DNA of 64,000 nucleotides. Source: Trebonia sp963737285. Lineage in GTDB: Bacteria > Actinomycetota > Actinomycetes > Streptosporangiales > Streptosporangiaceae. Where the stretch lies: positions 1,798,001 to 1,862,000 of the forward strand of contig CAVTRT010000002.1 in NCBI GenBank assembly GCA_963737285.1, read 5' to 3'. Below are positions 44,101 to 53,476 of the stretch, piece by piece. The notes under the pieces are model-generated. The model made no database searches and was not told the origin of the DNA. It worked only from the letters and a program-made list of their open reading frames with translations. The translations under genes and the position numbers were made by a program. Each line of letters opens with the position of its first letter. Position 1 is the stretch's first letter.

Positions 44101-45942
44101 GTGCAGGCTGTTGCCCAGCGACGGCAGGTGCGGCAGCATCCAGTTCGTCGCTGGCCACAGGTACGGTGGCTGGGCAAGCGCGGAGGACACCGCTGCCAGG
44201 GCCAGGCACCAGGTCGCGATGAGGGCCACCGCCATCGCGCCCTGACCACGCACTACGCCCATCGTGATCCTGCGGATCTCGGCGCGGGGGGCGGCAGATC
44301 CAGGCCCGACGGCAGACCACGCGACCGCCGCTCCGGCCGCCCAGCTGCCCGCGTCCGGCAAGCTAGTCGTGTGCCCGACGAGCACAGAGGCCCCCGCGGC
44401 GAGTGCGGCGATCACCAAGGTGAGCGGGGCCAGTGCCACGGCTGTTAGCACCGCGCGGACGACTTTCCACGGCGCGGTGACGATCACGACGAGGACATCG
44501 CTGGCCCTTGCCCCGTAGGCCGAACGGCGGGCCGCGAGTCCCTCCTCCGCCATGCCAGCTGCGCGCAGCAGCGTAATCACGGCCAGTGCCACCAGTGTGC
44601 CCGCGACCGGCAGGGCAATGGCCAGCGCCACGCCAGCCACTGCGATGGCGAGGCTGACCAGCCCGTACCCGGCGGGCGGCCTTGGCTCGCGCTTCGGCAC
44701 TTGCCCCGGGTCGTCGGCAGGCGCATCGCCAGCTCGTGCTACCTCAGCTTGATCCCCGTAGGCCCGCGCGCGGTCAGCCCGGTACCTGTCCGCCCATCCG
44801 TCATCTCGCCATGCGTCGGCAGCGGGGCGCCCGCCATTAGCGGGGCGTGCATAGTCAACCGCCGGGAACAGGTCGGCAACGCCCGTCCCCACGTCAGTGG
44901 GGGCGGGAGCGTACGGCGCAGGGGGCACGGCACCGGAAGCCGCGAAGCCTTCCGGCGCCCCCACCAGCGTCCCTCCTGCCAGTACCGCCCGGTCTACCGC
45001 GGTCCGGTCTACCGCGGTCCGGTCTACCGCGGTCCGGTCTACCGCGGTCCGGTCTACCGCAGTCCTGTCCACTGCCGTCTGGTCCGCCATGGTCCGGCCC
45101 GCAACCGTCCAGTCGACGCTAGCCGACTCATTGCCCATGTAGCCGAGCGCCGCACACTGCATGGCGAGCCACTCGGCCGAGGGGCGGTGGCGCGGGTTGC
45201 GCGTGAGTGAGGCCGTCAGCAGCGGCAGCACCGCCGCGGGTACTCCGCCCAGTTCAGCCTGCCCACTGAGCACGCGAAAGAAGATCGTCTGGAACGTCCC
45301 GGTACCGAATGGCTGTCGCCCGGTCGCGGCGAACGCCACCGTCGTGCCCCAGCAATGCACGTCGGACGCCGGGCTGCTCGGCTCGCCCTCGATCACCTCA
45401 GGCGCCAGGTAGCCCGGCGTTCCCATGACTATGCCGGTCTGTGTCACCCGGGTACCGTCGGTCATGTTCGCGATGCCGAAGTCGATGACCACTGGCTCCC
45501 CGCCAGCGGTCAGCATCACATTGCCGGGCTTGAGGTCCCGGTGAACGACCCCAGCGGCATGGATCGCGGCCAAGGCCGAGGCAAGGCCATGAGCGAATCG
45601 CTGCAGTGCCGTCCCGCGCAGCGGGCCGTCCCGCTTGACGGCATCGTCGAGCGTCTGGCCCTTGACGTACCGCGTGACAATGTACGGCGAGGCGCCGGTC
45701 ACGTCCGCGTCGAGGATCTCCGCGACGTACGGGCTGCGTACCCGTCGCATTGTCTCGACCTCACGGGCCAGGCGCTTACGCGCGCTCGGGTCGCCGACCA
45801 CGGCCGGTCCGAGCACCTTGATCGCGACCTGGCGGCGCTCTGCGTCCCTGGCGAGGTAGACCACGCCCATCCCGCCCTCGCCGATTTTCTCGAGGACTCG
45901 GTAGGGGCCGATCTTCCCGGGAAGCGATTCCAGTGCAGGCAT
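44047..45942 (-). CDS. membrane Ser/Thr protein kinase (PknB-like catalytic domain)
   Basis: 631 residues. The N-terminal kinase domain is complete: glycine loop KIGEGGMGVVYLA, Lys in VAIKVLG, catalytic VVHRDLKPGNVML near residue 132, DFGIANMTDGTRV near 154, and GTPGYLAPEVIEG. A linker of about 150 residues contains a tandem TAVDR pentapeptide (six copies). About five hydrophobic segments (residues 420-620) then form an unusual C-terminal membrane domain; there are no PASTA repeats. The 3' end overlaps a convergent FHA protein gene. The ligand and substrates are unknown. Confidence 0.92.
   Translation of the reverse strand: MPALESLPGKIGPYRVLEKIGEGGMGVVYLARDAERRQVAIKVLGPAVVGDPSARKRLAREVETMRRVRSPYVAEILDADVTGASPYIVTRYVKGQTLDDAVKRDGPLRGTALQRFAHGLASALAAIHAAGVVHRDLKPGNVMLTAGGEPVVIDFGIANMTDGTRVTQTGIVMGTPGYLAPEVIEGEPSSPASDVHCWGTTVAFAATGRQPFGTGTFQTIFFRVLSGQAELGGVPAAVLPLLTASLTRNPRHRPSAEWLAMQCAALGYMGNESASVDWTVAGRTMADQTAVDRTAVDRTAVDRTAVDRTAVDRTAVDRAVLAGGTLVGAPEGFAASGAVPPAPYAPAPTDVGTGVADLFPAVDYARPANGGRPAADAWRDDGWADRYRADRARAYGDQAEVARAGDAPADDPGQVPKREPRPPAGYGLVSLAIAVAGVALAIALPVAGTLVALAVITLLRAAGMAEEGLAARRSAYGARASDVLVVIVTAPWKVVRAVLTAVALAPLTLVIAALAAGASVLVGHTTSLPDAGSWAAGAAVAWSAVGPGSAAPRAEIRRITMGVVRGQGAMAVALIATWCLALAAVSSALAQPPYLWPATNWMLPHLPSLGNSLHSVQQWLLRRAVSMLHLP
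44991..45065. repeat. five near-perfect 15-bp tandem repeats inside the kinase gene
   Basis: GGTCTACCGCGGTCC is repeated at 44991, 45006, 45021, 45036 and, with one change, 45051; two degenerate units follow to 45095. On the coding strand each encodes the pentapeptide TAVDR. The in-frame period means that copy number can change without breaking the kinase. Confidence 0.9.
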
Positions 45943-46105
45943 GTCACGTCCAGAGTACGCACTCGCACCAACCGTTGCGGTTAACGCCTAGATAACGTCC
46001 GGCCGTTCCCCGTAGTGCCTATCCCCCAGGGGTTGCACGCCAACCCCCTTAGCCCCCACCCGCTCGGCCTGATCGCCGTATCTTTCCGGGAGACGATCAG
46101 CGCGC

Positions 46106-46525
46106 TTACGAGCCGAGCACCAGGCGGCGCAGGGCCTCGGCGGCCGCCGCGTTGCTCTCCGCGTCGGCGACAAGCGCCCTGGCCAGCGCGGTGGCCCACT
46201 GGCCGACTGGGACGGCCTGCCGGGACAGCACTACGCCGCGCACCTGCTTGCAGATCTCGGCCGTTGGCTTCCCGCCCTGCACGGCGAGGGTCATGACCTG
46301 GTCACCAAGCTTGACGACTACTTTGGAGATCTCCCCGGGACGGCCGCGCATCCGGTCGGACATTGACTGCTTGCGCTCCACAGTCACGTACTCAGGCGGC
46401 AGCGCCTCGCTTAGCGACTTGGTGAGGACGTTCGCGTACACGGCCATGTCGGTGCTGTCCGCGCGCAGCGCGGCGGTGACCATCTCCAGGGAGAGCGCGT
46501 CGTCAGGCTCTGTCATGGCACTCAT
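46106..46525 (-). CDS. conserved-looking hypothetical protein
   Basis: About 139 residues, from ATG 46525 or 46516 (MTEPDDALSLEMVTAALRAD). The sequence is soluble and mixed in character, with VYANVLTKSLSEALPPEYVT, a basic MSDRMRGRPGEISKVVVKLG, and ALARALVADAESNAAAAEAL near the end. I do not recognise a family; the segment about regular beta strands and a final helix suggests a compact fold. It starts 20 bases downstream of the enoyl-CoA hydratase stop on the same strand and is probably co-transcribed. Confidence 0.6.
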   Translation of the reverse strand: MSAMTEPDDALSLEMVTAALRADSTDMAVYANVLTKSLSEALPPEYVTVERKQSMSDRMRGRPGEISKVVVKLGDQVMTLAVQGGKPTAEICKQVRGVVLSRQAVPVGQWATALARALVADAESNAAAAEALRRLVLGS

Positions 46526-46545
46526 TATCCCTGTGCCGACGCACT

Positions 46546-47325
46546 TCAGCGACCACAGAACGTTGCCTTGCCCGGCCCGTTCTCGACGAAGCTGCGCATC
46601 CCGGCCTTCTGGTCCTGGGTGGCGAACAGCGCCGAGAACTGCAGCCGCTCGATCTCCAGCCCGGTGGCTAGGTCGACCTCCAGTCCCGAATCTATGGCCT
46701 GCTTCGCCGCCCGGATCGCCAGGGAAGGCCCGCCGACGTACTGCTTGACCAGCCCGATCGCCGTCGCGTACACCTCGGCGTCCGGCGCTACCGCGTCGGC
46801 CAGCCCGATCGCCAGCGCTTCCGGAGCCGCCACCTGCCGCCCGCTGAAGATCAGGTCCTTCGCCCTGGCCGGCCCGATCAGCCTGGGCAGCCGCTGCGTG
46901 CCACCCGCCCCGGGGATGATGCCGAGCAGGATCTCCGGCTGGCCCATCCTCGCCGACTCCCCCACTACCCGAAAGTCCGCGCACAGCGCAAGCTCCAGTC
47001 CGCCACCGAGCGCGTACCCGGTGACGGCCGCGACGACCGGCTTGGGGATCTGCGCCACCGCGTTGAACGACGCCCGCATCCTGGCCGACCGCTCCGCCAT
47101 CTGCGCGTAGCTCAGGTCGGCCATCTCCTTGATGTCCGCCCCGGCCGCGAAGACCCGCTCCCCGCCGTAGATGACGACGGCGCTCACCTCGTCGTCCGCG
47201 CTCACCTGCGCGGCCGCCTCGGCGATCTCGCCTTTCACCTGGCTGTTGAGCGCGTTCACCTTCGGCCGATCCAGCCGGATGGTCGCAATCCGCTCCGCCA
47301 CTTCAACCCGCACGAACTCACCCAT
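46546..47325 (-). CDS. enoyl-CoA hydratase/isomerase family protein
   Basis: 259 residues of crotonase fold. Key parts are IRLDRPKVNALNSQVKGEI, the oxyanion loop FAAGADIKEMADL, GGGLELALCADFRVV, and the catalytic region MGQPEILLGIIPGAGGTQRL with both glutamates (GQPE and the earlier GGLEL context) expected for hydratases. ATG 47325 has GGAGG upstream. The first acid of the pair is present, so hydration of 2-enoyl-CoA is likely, in fatty acid or amino acid degradation. Confidence 0.9.
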   Translation of the reverse strand: MGEFVRVEVAERIATIRLDRPKVNALNSQVKGEIAEAAAQVSADDEVSAVVIYGGERVFAAGADIKEMADLSYAQMAERSARMRASFNAVAQIPKPVVAAVTGYALGGGLELALCADFRVVGESARMGQPEILLGIIPGAGGTQRLPRLIGPARAKDLIFSGRQVAAPEALAIGLADAVAPDAEVYATAIGLVKQYVGGPSLAIRAAKQAIDSGLEVDLATGLEIERLQFSALFATQDQKAGMRSFVENGPGKATFCGR

Positions 47326-47676
47326 GCCCCGCGCCTCCTCCTGCCCGCCGCACCCTGCCGAACCTAACCCTAATTGACCTCTATTCCGAACGCACCCGCC
47401 GCCTCTCAACAGGTCGCGCGAGCATGGTCAGTTCGTAAATCCGTACTGCGCAGGCTCACCACGTCTCGGCCCATGGACACAAACGCGGCCCGACCTGGGG
47501 CTCGGCCGCGACATCGCGGGCGGAGAGGACCTCTTCGTTGCGCAGGACGGCGACGAGTGAGGTGGCGACTCCCTGACGGAGGTGCGACACTAGGCGTCTG
47601 TAGTGCGCCTGGGAGACTGTGTGACGGTAATTCGTAGTTTTCGTTGCCCCTGCCGTGGCAAGACGGTGGCCCGCGG
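47326..47676. other. intergenic region without a supported gene
   Basis: These 351 bases lie between the divergent enoyl-CoA hydratase gene and a hypothetical gene. The part 47470-47590 is GC-rich and can be read on the minus strand as a short stretch resembling coding sequence (SLVAVLRNEEVLSARDV), but no start, length or family supports a gene; it may be a remnant. Promoters for both flanking genes are expected here. Confidence 0.4.
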
Positions 47677-48387
47677 ATGAGTCCCGGCGATCCGTCGTGG
47701 GACATCATGCCGGTATCCAGCCCGGCACTGCGAGAGCGCAAGCGGCGGCACCTGATCCGCCGCAGCCTTGCACACGACCCGATCGGCCTAGCAGAGCCGC
47801 TGTATCAGCTGCGTCACCGCGACCAGCTCGTGCTGCCCTCCGCCCTGGACCGGGTGAGCCGCGAGTTGCTGATCCGCGCCCAGGCCGCGATCAGTTCGGC
47901 CCTCGACTCGGTCACTGACGACGCGATGGAGTCACCTGACATCGTGGCGGAGCCTACGCTGCGGTGGCACGAGTGGCATATCGCGATCGCCTTGCGCGAC
48001 ATCACGGACCTGCGGGCCGAGCACGAGTTCAACGCGGCTGCGAGCGCCGGGCCCATGACCGATTCGGTCCTCGGACCGCAGCAGCGTGCCCTGCAGCTAG
48101 CCCAGGACGCGATCGAGTCCAGGGTCACCGCCCTGGAGCGCTACGCAGCTGAGGTACTCACGGCCAGGTCCGCGTTCCGGGACTGGCAGGACGCGCTACG
48201 GATATCGAACCTGAATGACAGGTACCTGGACCTCGTCGCCCAGACCGCAGCCGACGAGCACGCCGTCACCGAGATCAGCGGCCTTACCGACCAGGCCACC
48301 GCGGCGGCACAGGCAGTCCGCGAGTCGATGCGGCAGGTTGGCCTAGCCGCGGCCGCACTGGCGCTTCCCGAGCCGGCCGCTGGGTAA
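47677..48387 (+). CDS. hypothetical helical protein
   Basis: About 236 residues; start uncertain, with ATG 47677 chosen over TTG 47644. The chain is rich in Ala, Arg, Glu and Leu and looks entirely helical, with amphipathic stretches such as ERYAAEVLTARSAFRDWQDA and EISGLTDQATAAAQAVRESM. It has a conserved-looking aromatic patch RWHEWHIAIALRDI. No membrane segment or known motif. It could be a structural or regulatory protein; I do not recognise a family. Confidence 0.6.
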   Translation: MSPGDPSWDIMPVSSPALRERKRRHLIRRSLAHDPIGLAEPLYQLRHRDQLVLPSALDRVSRELLIRAQAAISSALDSVTDDAMESPDIVAEPTLRWHEWHIAIALRDITDLRAEHEFNAAASAGPMTDSVLGPQQRALQLAQDAIESRVTALERYAAEVLTARSAFRDWQDALRISNLNDRYLDLVAQTAADEHAVTEISGLTDQATAAAQAVRESMRQVGLAAAALALPEPAAG

Positions 48388-48487
48388 GTGCCGCCAGCAG
48401 GTCCATAACGCTGAAAACCGGACAGAACCAGTTCACGTGAAAATCTAGCGATGGATGAAGTGTGAGAGATACGTGGTGCGCGAGTCG

Positions 48488-49359
48488 TCACTTGTTCGCC
48501 TTGGCCAGCACCTCAAACAGCCCGGCGATGTCCCGGTGCCCGTAGCCCGCCTTCTCAGCCTGACCGAGGATGGTGTCGGCGGTTGTCGCCGAGGGCAGCG
48601 AGACTCCCTCCTGACGGCCGGCGTCCTGCGCGAGACGGATGTCCTTGTGCATGAGGTCCACCCGGAACCATGCCTGCTCGGGCAGGTTGAGGACGAGAGG
48701 CGCGCGTACCCGCAGCATCGGGGACCCGATCGAGGTCTCGGCCATTACCTTGGTGGCCACCTCCGGGTCAATGCCGCCTCGCTTGGCGAGCAGGACGCCC
48801 TCGCTGAACGCGAGCATCTGGGCCGCCAGGCTGATGTTGACGGCGAGCTTAAGCAGCAGGCCATGACCGTTCTCGCCCACGTGGCTGACGCTGCCGAGGT
48901 GGCTCAGCACCGGTGTGGCGGCCGCGAAGGCCTCGTCCGTGCCGCCCACCAGGATCGCGAGGCTGCCGTCGCGCGCCGCGGGGACGCTCCCCGAGACCGG
49001 CGCGTCAACCATCGTCGCGCCGGCCGCGCCGGCCCGCGCGGCCACGTCCCTGCTCGCGCTCGGGCTCACGGTGCTCATGTCGATGTACAGCGACCCCGGC
49101 CCGAGCCGGCCACGATCCCATCGCGGCCGTCGGCGACGGCCGCGAGCGCGGCATCGTCGGTGACCATGCTGATCACCACGTCAGCGGTGGCCGCGACCTC
49201 GCGTGCCGTGTCCCGCCATTGCAACCCCTGCGCGATCAGCGGCTCGGCCTTGGCCCTAGTCCGGTTGGTGCCGTACACCTCGTTGCCGTCAAGGCCGAGC
49301 AGCCGCCCGGCGATCGCCGCGCCCATCGCGCCGAGGCCGACGAATCCGATCGTTGTCAT
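48488..49359 (-). pseudogene. 3-hydroxyisobutyrate dehydrogenase-type oxidoreductase, frameshifted
   Basis: Beta-hydroxyacid dehydrogenases oxidise short hydroxyacids with NAD(P). The first frame from 49359 reads TTIGFVGLGAMGAAIAGRLL (NAD site) and VISMVTDDAAL, then breaks at about 49105. The other frame supplies MSTVSPSASRDVAARAG, the substrate motif DAPVSGSVPAARDGSLAI, and the catalytic-lysine helix GENGHGLLLKLAVNISLAA. Restoring one C joins them through GPGSLYIDMST. It starts with an ATGA overlap on the upstream aldo/keto reductase gene, so the two form an operon. Confidence 0.85.
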
Positions 49360-50321
49360 GGCTGCAGCGCTCCCTCGATCTCGGTCAGGTCCTGGCTGGT
49401 GAGCTCCAGGCCGGCCCCAGGCAGGATCGGGTCCACCTGGTCCGGTCGCCGGAACCCGACGATCGCGGCGTTGACGGCGGAATTGAGCAGGGTCCAGGCG
49501 ACCGCGACGGCGCCGGCCGTGGTGTCGTGCCGGTTCGCGATGTCCTGCAACGCCGATGCCAGCGCGAGGTTCCGGGTGAGCTGCGGCTCGGTGAACCGGG
49601 GGTCGGCCTTGCGCCAGTCGTCGTCGGGCATGGCCGACAGCCGCTCCCTGGTGATGCCACCGGTCAGCACGCCGGATCCCATCGGGGAGTAGACGATGAC
49701 TCCGATGCCGTCGCGCTCAGCGAAGGGCAAGACGGAAGCCTCGACTTCTCGCTCGATCAGCGAGTACTGAGGCTGGATCGTCTCGATCGGGGCGATCGAC
49801 TCGATGCGGCGCAGTTGCGAGGTGCTGAAGTTCGACACGCCAATGTGCCGGACGAGGCCGCGCTCCTTGAGCTCGGCCATGGCGCCCCAGCCCTCCTCGA
49901 TGTCCTCGTCGGGAATCGGCCAGTGGATCTGGTACAGGTCGATGGCATCGACGCCGAGCCGCTCCAGGCTCGCCTCGGCCTCGCGCAGGATCGAGTCCCG
50001 CGCCAGGACGTTCTTGACGTGCCGGGTGCCATCATCGAGCAGCGAGCACTTGGTGAAGACATATGGCCGGGAGGCCATGCCGCGCAGCGCCCGCCCGATG
50101 ACCTCCTCGGAGCGGCCAAACCCGTAGGCGGCGGCCGTGTCGATCCAGTTGACACCGCCCTCCAGGGCCCGGTGGATCGCCGCGACCGACTCGTCGTCCT
50201 GCTGCGGCCCCCAGCCGAACTCCCAGTCGCCGCCACCGATCGCCCATGCGCCGAGCCCGATGCGGGTGATCTCCATCCCGGTGCTGCCGAGCTTGCTTGT
50301 CTTGAGCTTTGTCTGCTGCAT
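49356..50321 (-). CDS. aldo/keto reductase
   Basis: 321 residues. The catalytic tetrad is visible: Asp and Tyr in VNWIDTAAAYGFGRSEEVIG, Lys in VFTKCSLL, and His in LYQIHWPIP. Later ERGLVRHIGVSNFSTSQL and the NADPH-binding VGFRRPDQVD segment are typical. ATG 50321 (MQQTKLKTSKLG) is preceded by GGAGG at 10 bases. It reduces aldehydes or ketones with NADPH; the real substrate is unknown. Its stop overlaps the dehydrogenase gene by three bases. Confidence 0.92.
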   Translation of the reverse strand: MQQTKLKTSKLGSTGMEITRIGLGAWAIGGGDWEFGWGPQQDDESVAAIHRALEGGVNWIDTAAAYGFGRSEEVIGRALRGMASRPYVFTKCSLLDDGTRHVKNVLARDSILREAEASLERLGVDAIDLYQIHWPIPDEDIEEGWGAMAELKERGLVRHIGVSNFSTSQLRRIESIAPIETIQPQYSLIEREVEASVLPFAERDGIGVIVYSPMGSGVLTGGITRERLSAMPDDDWRKADPRFTEPQLTRNLALASALQDIANRHDTTAGAVAVAWTLLNSAVNAAIVGFRRPDQVDPILPGAGLELTSQDLTEIEGALQP

Positions 50322-50432
50322 GGCCTGCTGACCTCCGGTAATAATCAAAACTAAACCGCTAGTTTCGATTTATCTCAGCACCATCCTTCTGAACCTATTC
50401 CCGGGTCGCCGCCGACCAACCGGGAGTCGCCA

Positions 50433-51122
50433 CTAGCCAGTAATGATGGCGATGAGGCGATCGGGGTCGGTGAGGTCGGGCAGGACGTGGTCGGCACCGG
50501 AGTCACGCAGTTCGCCACTGGTCGCCCGACCGCTCGCGACGGCCACCGAGGTGGCACCGCCTACCCGGGCGGCCTCCACGTCGCGCGGGGAGTCGGCGAT
50601 GTAAAAGGTCGCGCCGTCAGCAAGGCTGCAGCCATACTTCTCCTCGGCCCGCTGCCGTGCCACTCGCAGCAAGGTGCCCTTGGGGTAGACCTCGGAGCCG
50701 AAGCCTCCGACATTGATGTCCACGAAGCGGTCCAGGCCGAACGCGTGAAGCTTGACCACGGCATTCGGCTTGCTCGTGCCTGTCAGCACCGAGGGGACCA
50801 CGCCATCGCACTGCGCGACCGCCGCCATCGACTCGCGGGCCCCAGCCAGCAGTCGTCCATCGGTGGCGAGCAAGTCCCGCCGCGCGGCCAGTGCCGTCGC
50901 GAGCTCCGCGCCAAACGGTGCGAGCAGCCTGTCCGGCTCGCCCTCCCGCAGGTCCACCCCGTTCATTGCCAGGGCCTCGAAGAACATCTCCGGCTCGCTG
51001 CGACCCGCCATCTGCGGCAGCTTCACCAGAGGCCGCCCAGCGACAACCCTGAACGCCTCCGCGAACGCGGCTCGCGTAACCTTCGCCACGTCCATAAGCG
51101 TCAGGTCTATGTTCCACAGCAC
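50433..51122 (-). CDS. HAD-superfamily phosphatase
   Basis: 229 residues. The N-terminal LWNIDLTLMDVAKVTRAAF has the nucleophile Asp in the D-x-T form seen in the phosphoglycolate phosphatase branch. A helical cap follows, then SVLTGTSKPNAVVKLHAFGL (motif II), and the acidic motif IADSPRDVEAAR (motif IV) near residue 175. GTG 51122 is the first start that keeps motif I; a clear ribosome site is lacking, so a slightly longer start is possible. It probably hydrolyses a small phosphorylated metabolite. Confidence 0.86.
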   Translation of the reverse strand: MLWNIDLTLMDVAKVTRAAFAEAFRVVAGRPLVKLPQMAGRSEPEMFFEALAMNGVDLREGEPDRLLAPFGAELATALAARRDLLATDGRLLAGARESMAAVAQCDGVVPSVLTGTSKPNAVVKLHAFGLDRFVDINVGGFGSEVYPKGTLLRVARQRAEEKYGCSLADGATFYIADSPRDVEAARVGGATSVAVASGRATSGELRDSGADHVLPDLTDPDRLIAIITG

Positions 51123-51289
51123 CAGTCGGTGGATGTCTGCCTGCCTCCCGCGCGGCTACGCACCAAGCCGCGCTCCCTCGTTCCTCGGTCGCTCCGCTCA
51201 GTCCATCAGCCGCGGGCGCGCTTAGGCTCAGGTCCGCGACTAAACTGCCGCAAGCCTAGCCGAATCGGTCGCGGGCGGGCGGGAAACCC

Positions 51290-52921
51290 TCAGGCCATGT
51301 GGGGGTATCGGTGATCCGTCGATGGCACGAAGGTTTCCTTGATCGCTCGCGGGGAGGCCCAGCGGATCAGGTTAAAGACGGAGCCGGCCTTGTCGTTGGT
51401 CCCGCTGGCGCGCGCACCGCCGAAGGGCTGCTGGCCGACCACGGCACCGGTCGGCTTGTCGTTGACGTAGAAGTTGCCCGCCGAGTACCTCAGCCGCTGC
51501 GACGCGTAGGCGATCGCCGGGCGATCCGTGGCCAGGATCGCGCCGGTCAGTGCGTACGGCGCTACATCCGCCGCCTGTGACACCACATCCTCAAACGACG
51601 CATCCGGGTACACGTGCACCGCGAGGATCGGCCCGAAGTACTCCGTGGTGAACACCTCGTCCGCCAGGTCCGAGCACTCCAGCACCGTCGGCGGGACGAA
51701 GTACCCCTCGCCGTCGCGGATCGTCCCGCCGCACAGGAACGACACCGCCGGCCGGGACCTGGCCCGCTCGAAGGCCGCCGCGTGCTTTGCCACCGCCCGC
51801 GCGTCGATGACCGCCCCGCCGAAGAGCGAAAGATCCTCCCCCACGTTCCCGAACGAAAGTCCTCCAGCGGTCGCCACCAGTTCGTCTCGCACTGACGACT
51901 CCCACAGCGACCGGGGAATGTAGGCGCGAGAGGCCGCTGAGCACTTCTGGCCCTGGTACTCAAAGGCTCCCCGGACCAGCGCTGTCACGCAGGAGGCCGG
52001 ATCGGCCGACGGGTGCGCGATGATGAAGTTCTTGCCGCCGGTCTCCCCGACCAGTCGCGGGTAATCCCGGTACCCGGCGATGTTGCCGCCGACCGTCCGC
52101 CACAGGTGCTGGAAGGTCTGCGTCGACCCGGTGAAGTGGATCCCTGCGAGCGACGGGTGCGGCACGGCCACTCGGGACACGGCAGACCCGTCGCCGGTCA
52201 CCATGTTGATAACACCCGGCGGCAGCCCGGCGGCCTCAAGCAGCCGCATCGTAAAGTGCGCGGCAAGCTGCTGGGTAGGCGACGGCTTCCAGACGACCAC
52301 GTTGCCGAGTAGGGCGGGCGCGGTCGGCAGGTTCCCGGCGATCGACGTGAAGTTGAACGGCGTGATCGCGAGCACGAACCCTTCCAGGGGCCGGTACTCC
52401 AGGTAGTTCCAGGTGCCGGGCGCGGACTGTGGCTGCTCGCCGAGCAACTGCCGGGCGTACGCCACGTTGTAGCGCCAGAAGTCGATCAGCTCACAGGCGG
52501 CGTCGATCTCCGCCTGGAAGACCGACTTGGACTGGCCAAGGATGGTGGCGGCGTTCAGGACGGGGCGCCAGGGCCCCGCCAGCAGCTCAGCGGCCCGCAG
52601 GAACACCGCCGCCCGGTCATCGAACGACAGGGCGCGCCACCCTGGGGCAGCCTCAAGCGCTGCGTCGATCGCGGCGCAGACGTCCTCGTCGGTGGCGTTC
52701 CCCAGTTCGCCGAGCACCTGGCGGAACGCGTGCGGCTGCACCACCTCAACGCGCTCGCCGCAGCCCATGACCTGGCGGCCGCCGACGGTCATCGTCAGCT
52801 CGGCCCGCTGCCCGGCCAGTTCCTTGATCTTGGCCTCGACGACCGCGCGGTCGCCGCTGCCTGGCTGGTAGCGCCGGACCGGCTCGTTGACCGGCGCTGG
52901 AACACGAGTAACGGCGTCCAT
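51290..52921 (-). CDS. pruA: L-glutamate gamma-semialdehyde dehydrogenase (1-pyrroline-5-carboxylate dehydrogenase)
   Basis: 543 residues, the PruA length. It oxidises the semialdehyde to glutamate in proline degradation. The sequence has FWRYNVAYARQLL, GFVLAITPFNFTSIAGNLPT, the Glu in LVGETGGKNFIIAH, the catalytic Cys in EYQGQKCSAASRAYIP, and the C-terminal VVGQQPFGGARASGTNDKAG, all of the P5CDH group. ATG 52921 (MDAVTRVPAPVNEP) is chosen; AAGGGTG precedes. No prodh gene is in the window. Confidence 0.95.
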   Translation of the reverse strand: MDAVTRVPAPVNEPVRRYQPGSGDRAVVEAKIKELAGQRAELTMTVGGRQVMGCGERVEVVQPHAFRQVLGELGNATDEDVCAAIDAALEAAPGWRALSFDDRAAVFLRAAELLAGPWRPVLNAATILGQSKSVFQAEIDAACELIDFWRYNVAYARQLLGEQPQSAPGTWNYLEYRPLEGFVLAITPFNFTSIAGNLPTAPALLGNVVVWKPSPTQQLAAHFTMRLLEAAGLPPGVINMVTGDGSAVSRVAVPHPSLAGIHFTGSTQTFQHLWRTVGGNIAGYRDYPRLVGETGGKNFIIAHPSADPASCVTALVRGAFEYQGQKCSAASRAYIPRSLWESSVRDELVATAGGLSFGNVGEDLSLFGGAVIDARAVAKHAAAFERARSRPAVSFLCGGTIRDGEGYFVPPTVLECSDLADEVFTTEYFGPILAVHVYPDASFEDVVSQAADVAPYALTGAILATDRPAIAYASQRLRYSAGNFYVNDKPTGAVVGQQPFGGARASGTNDKAGSVFNLIRWASPRAIKETFVPSTDHRYPHMA

Positions 52922-52975
52922 AAAACACCCTTGCCCTGGTACCAGCATCGGTAACACAGTTTGTGGGGGGGTGAC

Positions 52976-53476
52976 CTAGGGGAGGGAGCGTTCGGATAGG
53001 AGATTCTTTAGCTCTTGGGTCGCATACCAGGCGAGCTCGTGGCCCTCCGCGCCGTCGACGGTGAACTCGGCGTCCGCGTCGCCCCCGTCGGCGGCGGCGA
53101 TGGCGTCAGCGGCGGCGGCCACGTCCCCGGCGGCGTCGGCGTCATCGACGTGGGCGGAGGCCAGGGCCGCTATCGGTACCGGGTCGGCGATGACCACGGC
53201 GGCGGGCTCGTCGTCGTAGGCGATCCAGGTGGCCTCGGCGTCAGCGGCGAGCACCACCCGCCGCCGGGAGGCCTCAGGACTGGCGCGCAGCATGCGCAGC
53301 GACTCGCGGGCCGCGGCGAGCATGGCGATGTACTCGAGTTCTTCCTCATCCCCGCTCGCGTACGCCTCGCGCAGCGCCGGGGTGACGGCGAAGCCGTGCA
53401 CCGGGGCGGGGCCGACCGCGCCCTCCTTGAGGACGTTAGCCAGCGCCGGGAGCGTCGATGGCAGGTAGACCCGCAT
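52976..53476 (-). CDS. DUF6912 family protein
   Basis: 166 residues. The N-terminal MRVYLPSTLPALANVLKEG, FAVTPALREAYASGDEEELE and the C-terminal EFTVDGAEGHELAWYATQEL match a small actinobacterial family of unknown function (DUF6912), which often lies near secA. The middle is an Ala/Asp-rich helical stretch. No membrane segments. Its start overlaps the downstream end of the Vsr endonuclease gene by 41 bases, on the same strand. Confidence 0.72.
   Translation of the reverse strand: MRVYLPSTLPALANVLKEGAVGPAPVHGFAVTPALREAYASGDEEELEYIAMLAAARESLRMLRASPEASRRRVVLAADAEATWIAYDDEPAAVVIADPVPIAALASAHVDDADAAGDVAAAADAIAAADGGDADAEFTVDGAEGHELAWYATQELKNLLSERSLP

Noticed and set aside
44991..45065. Possible CRISPR array
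   Set aside because: 15-bp units without spacers inside a coding region; they encode a peptide repeat.
47374..47637. Small gene in the gap after the enoyl-CoA hydratase
   Set aside because: No start with a ribosome site, and the translation is Arg-rich without a motif.
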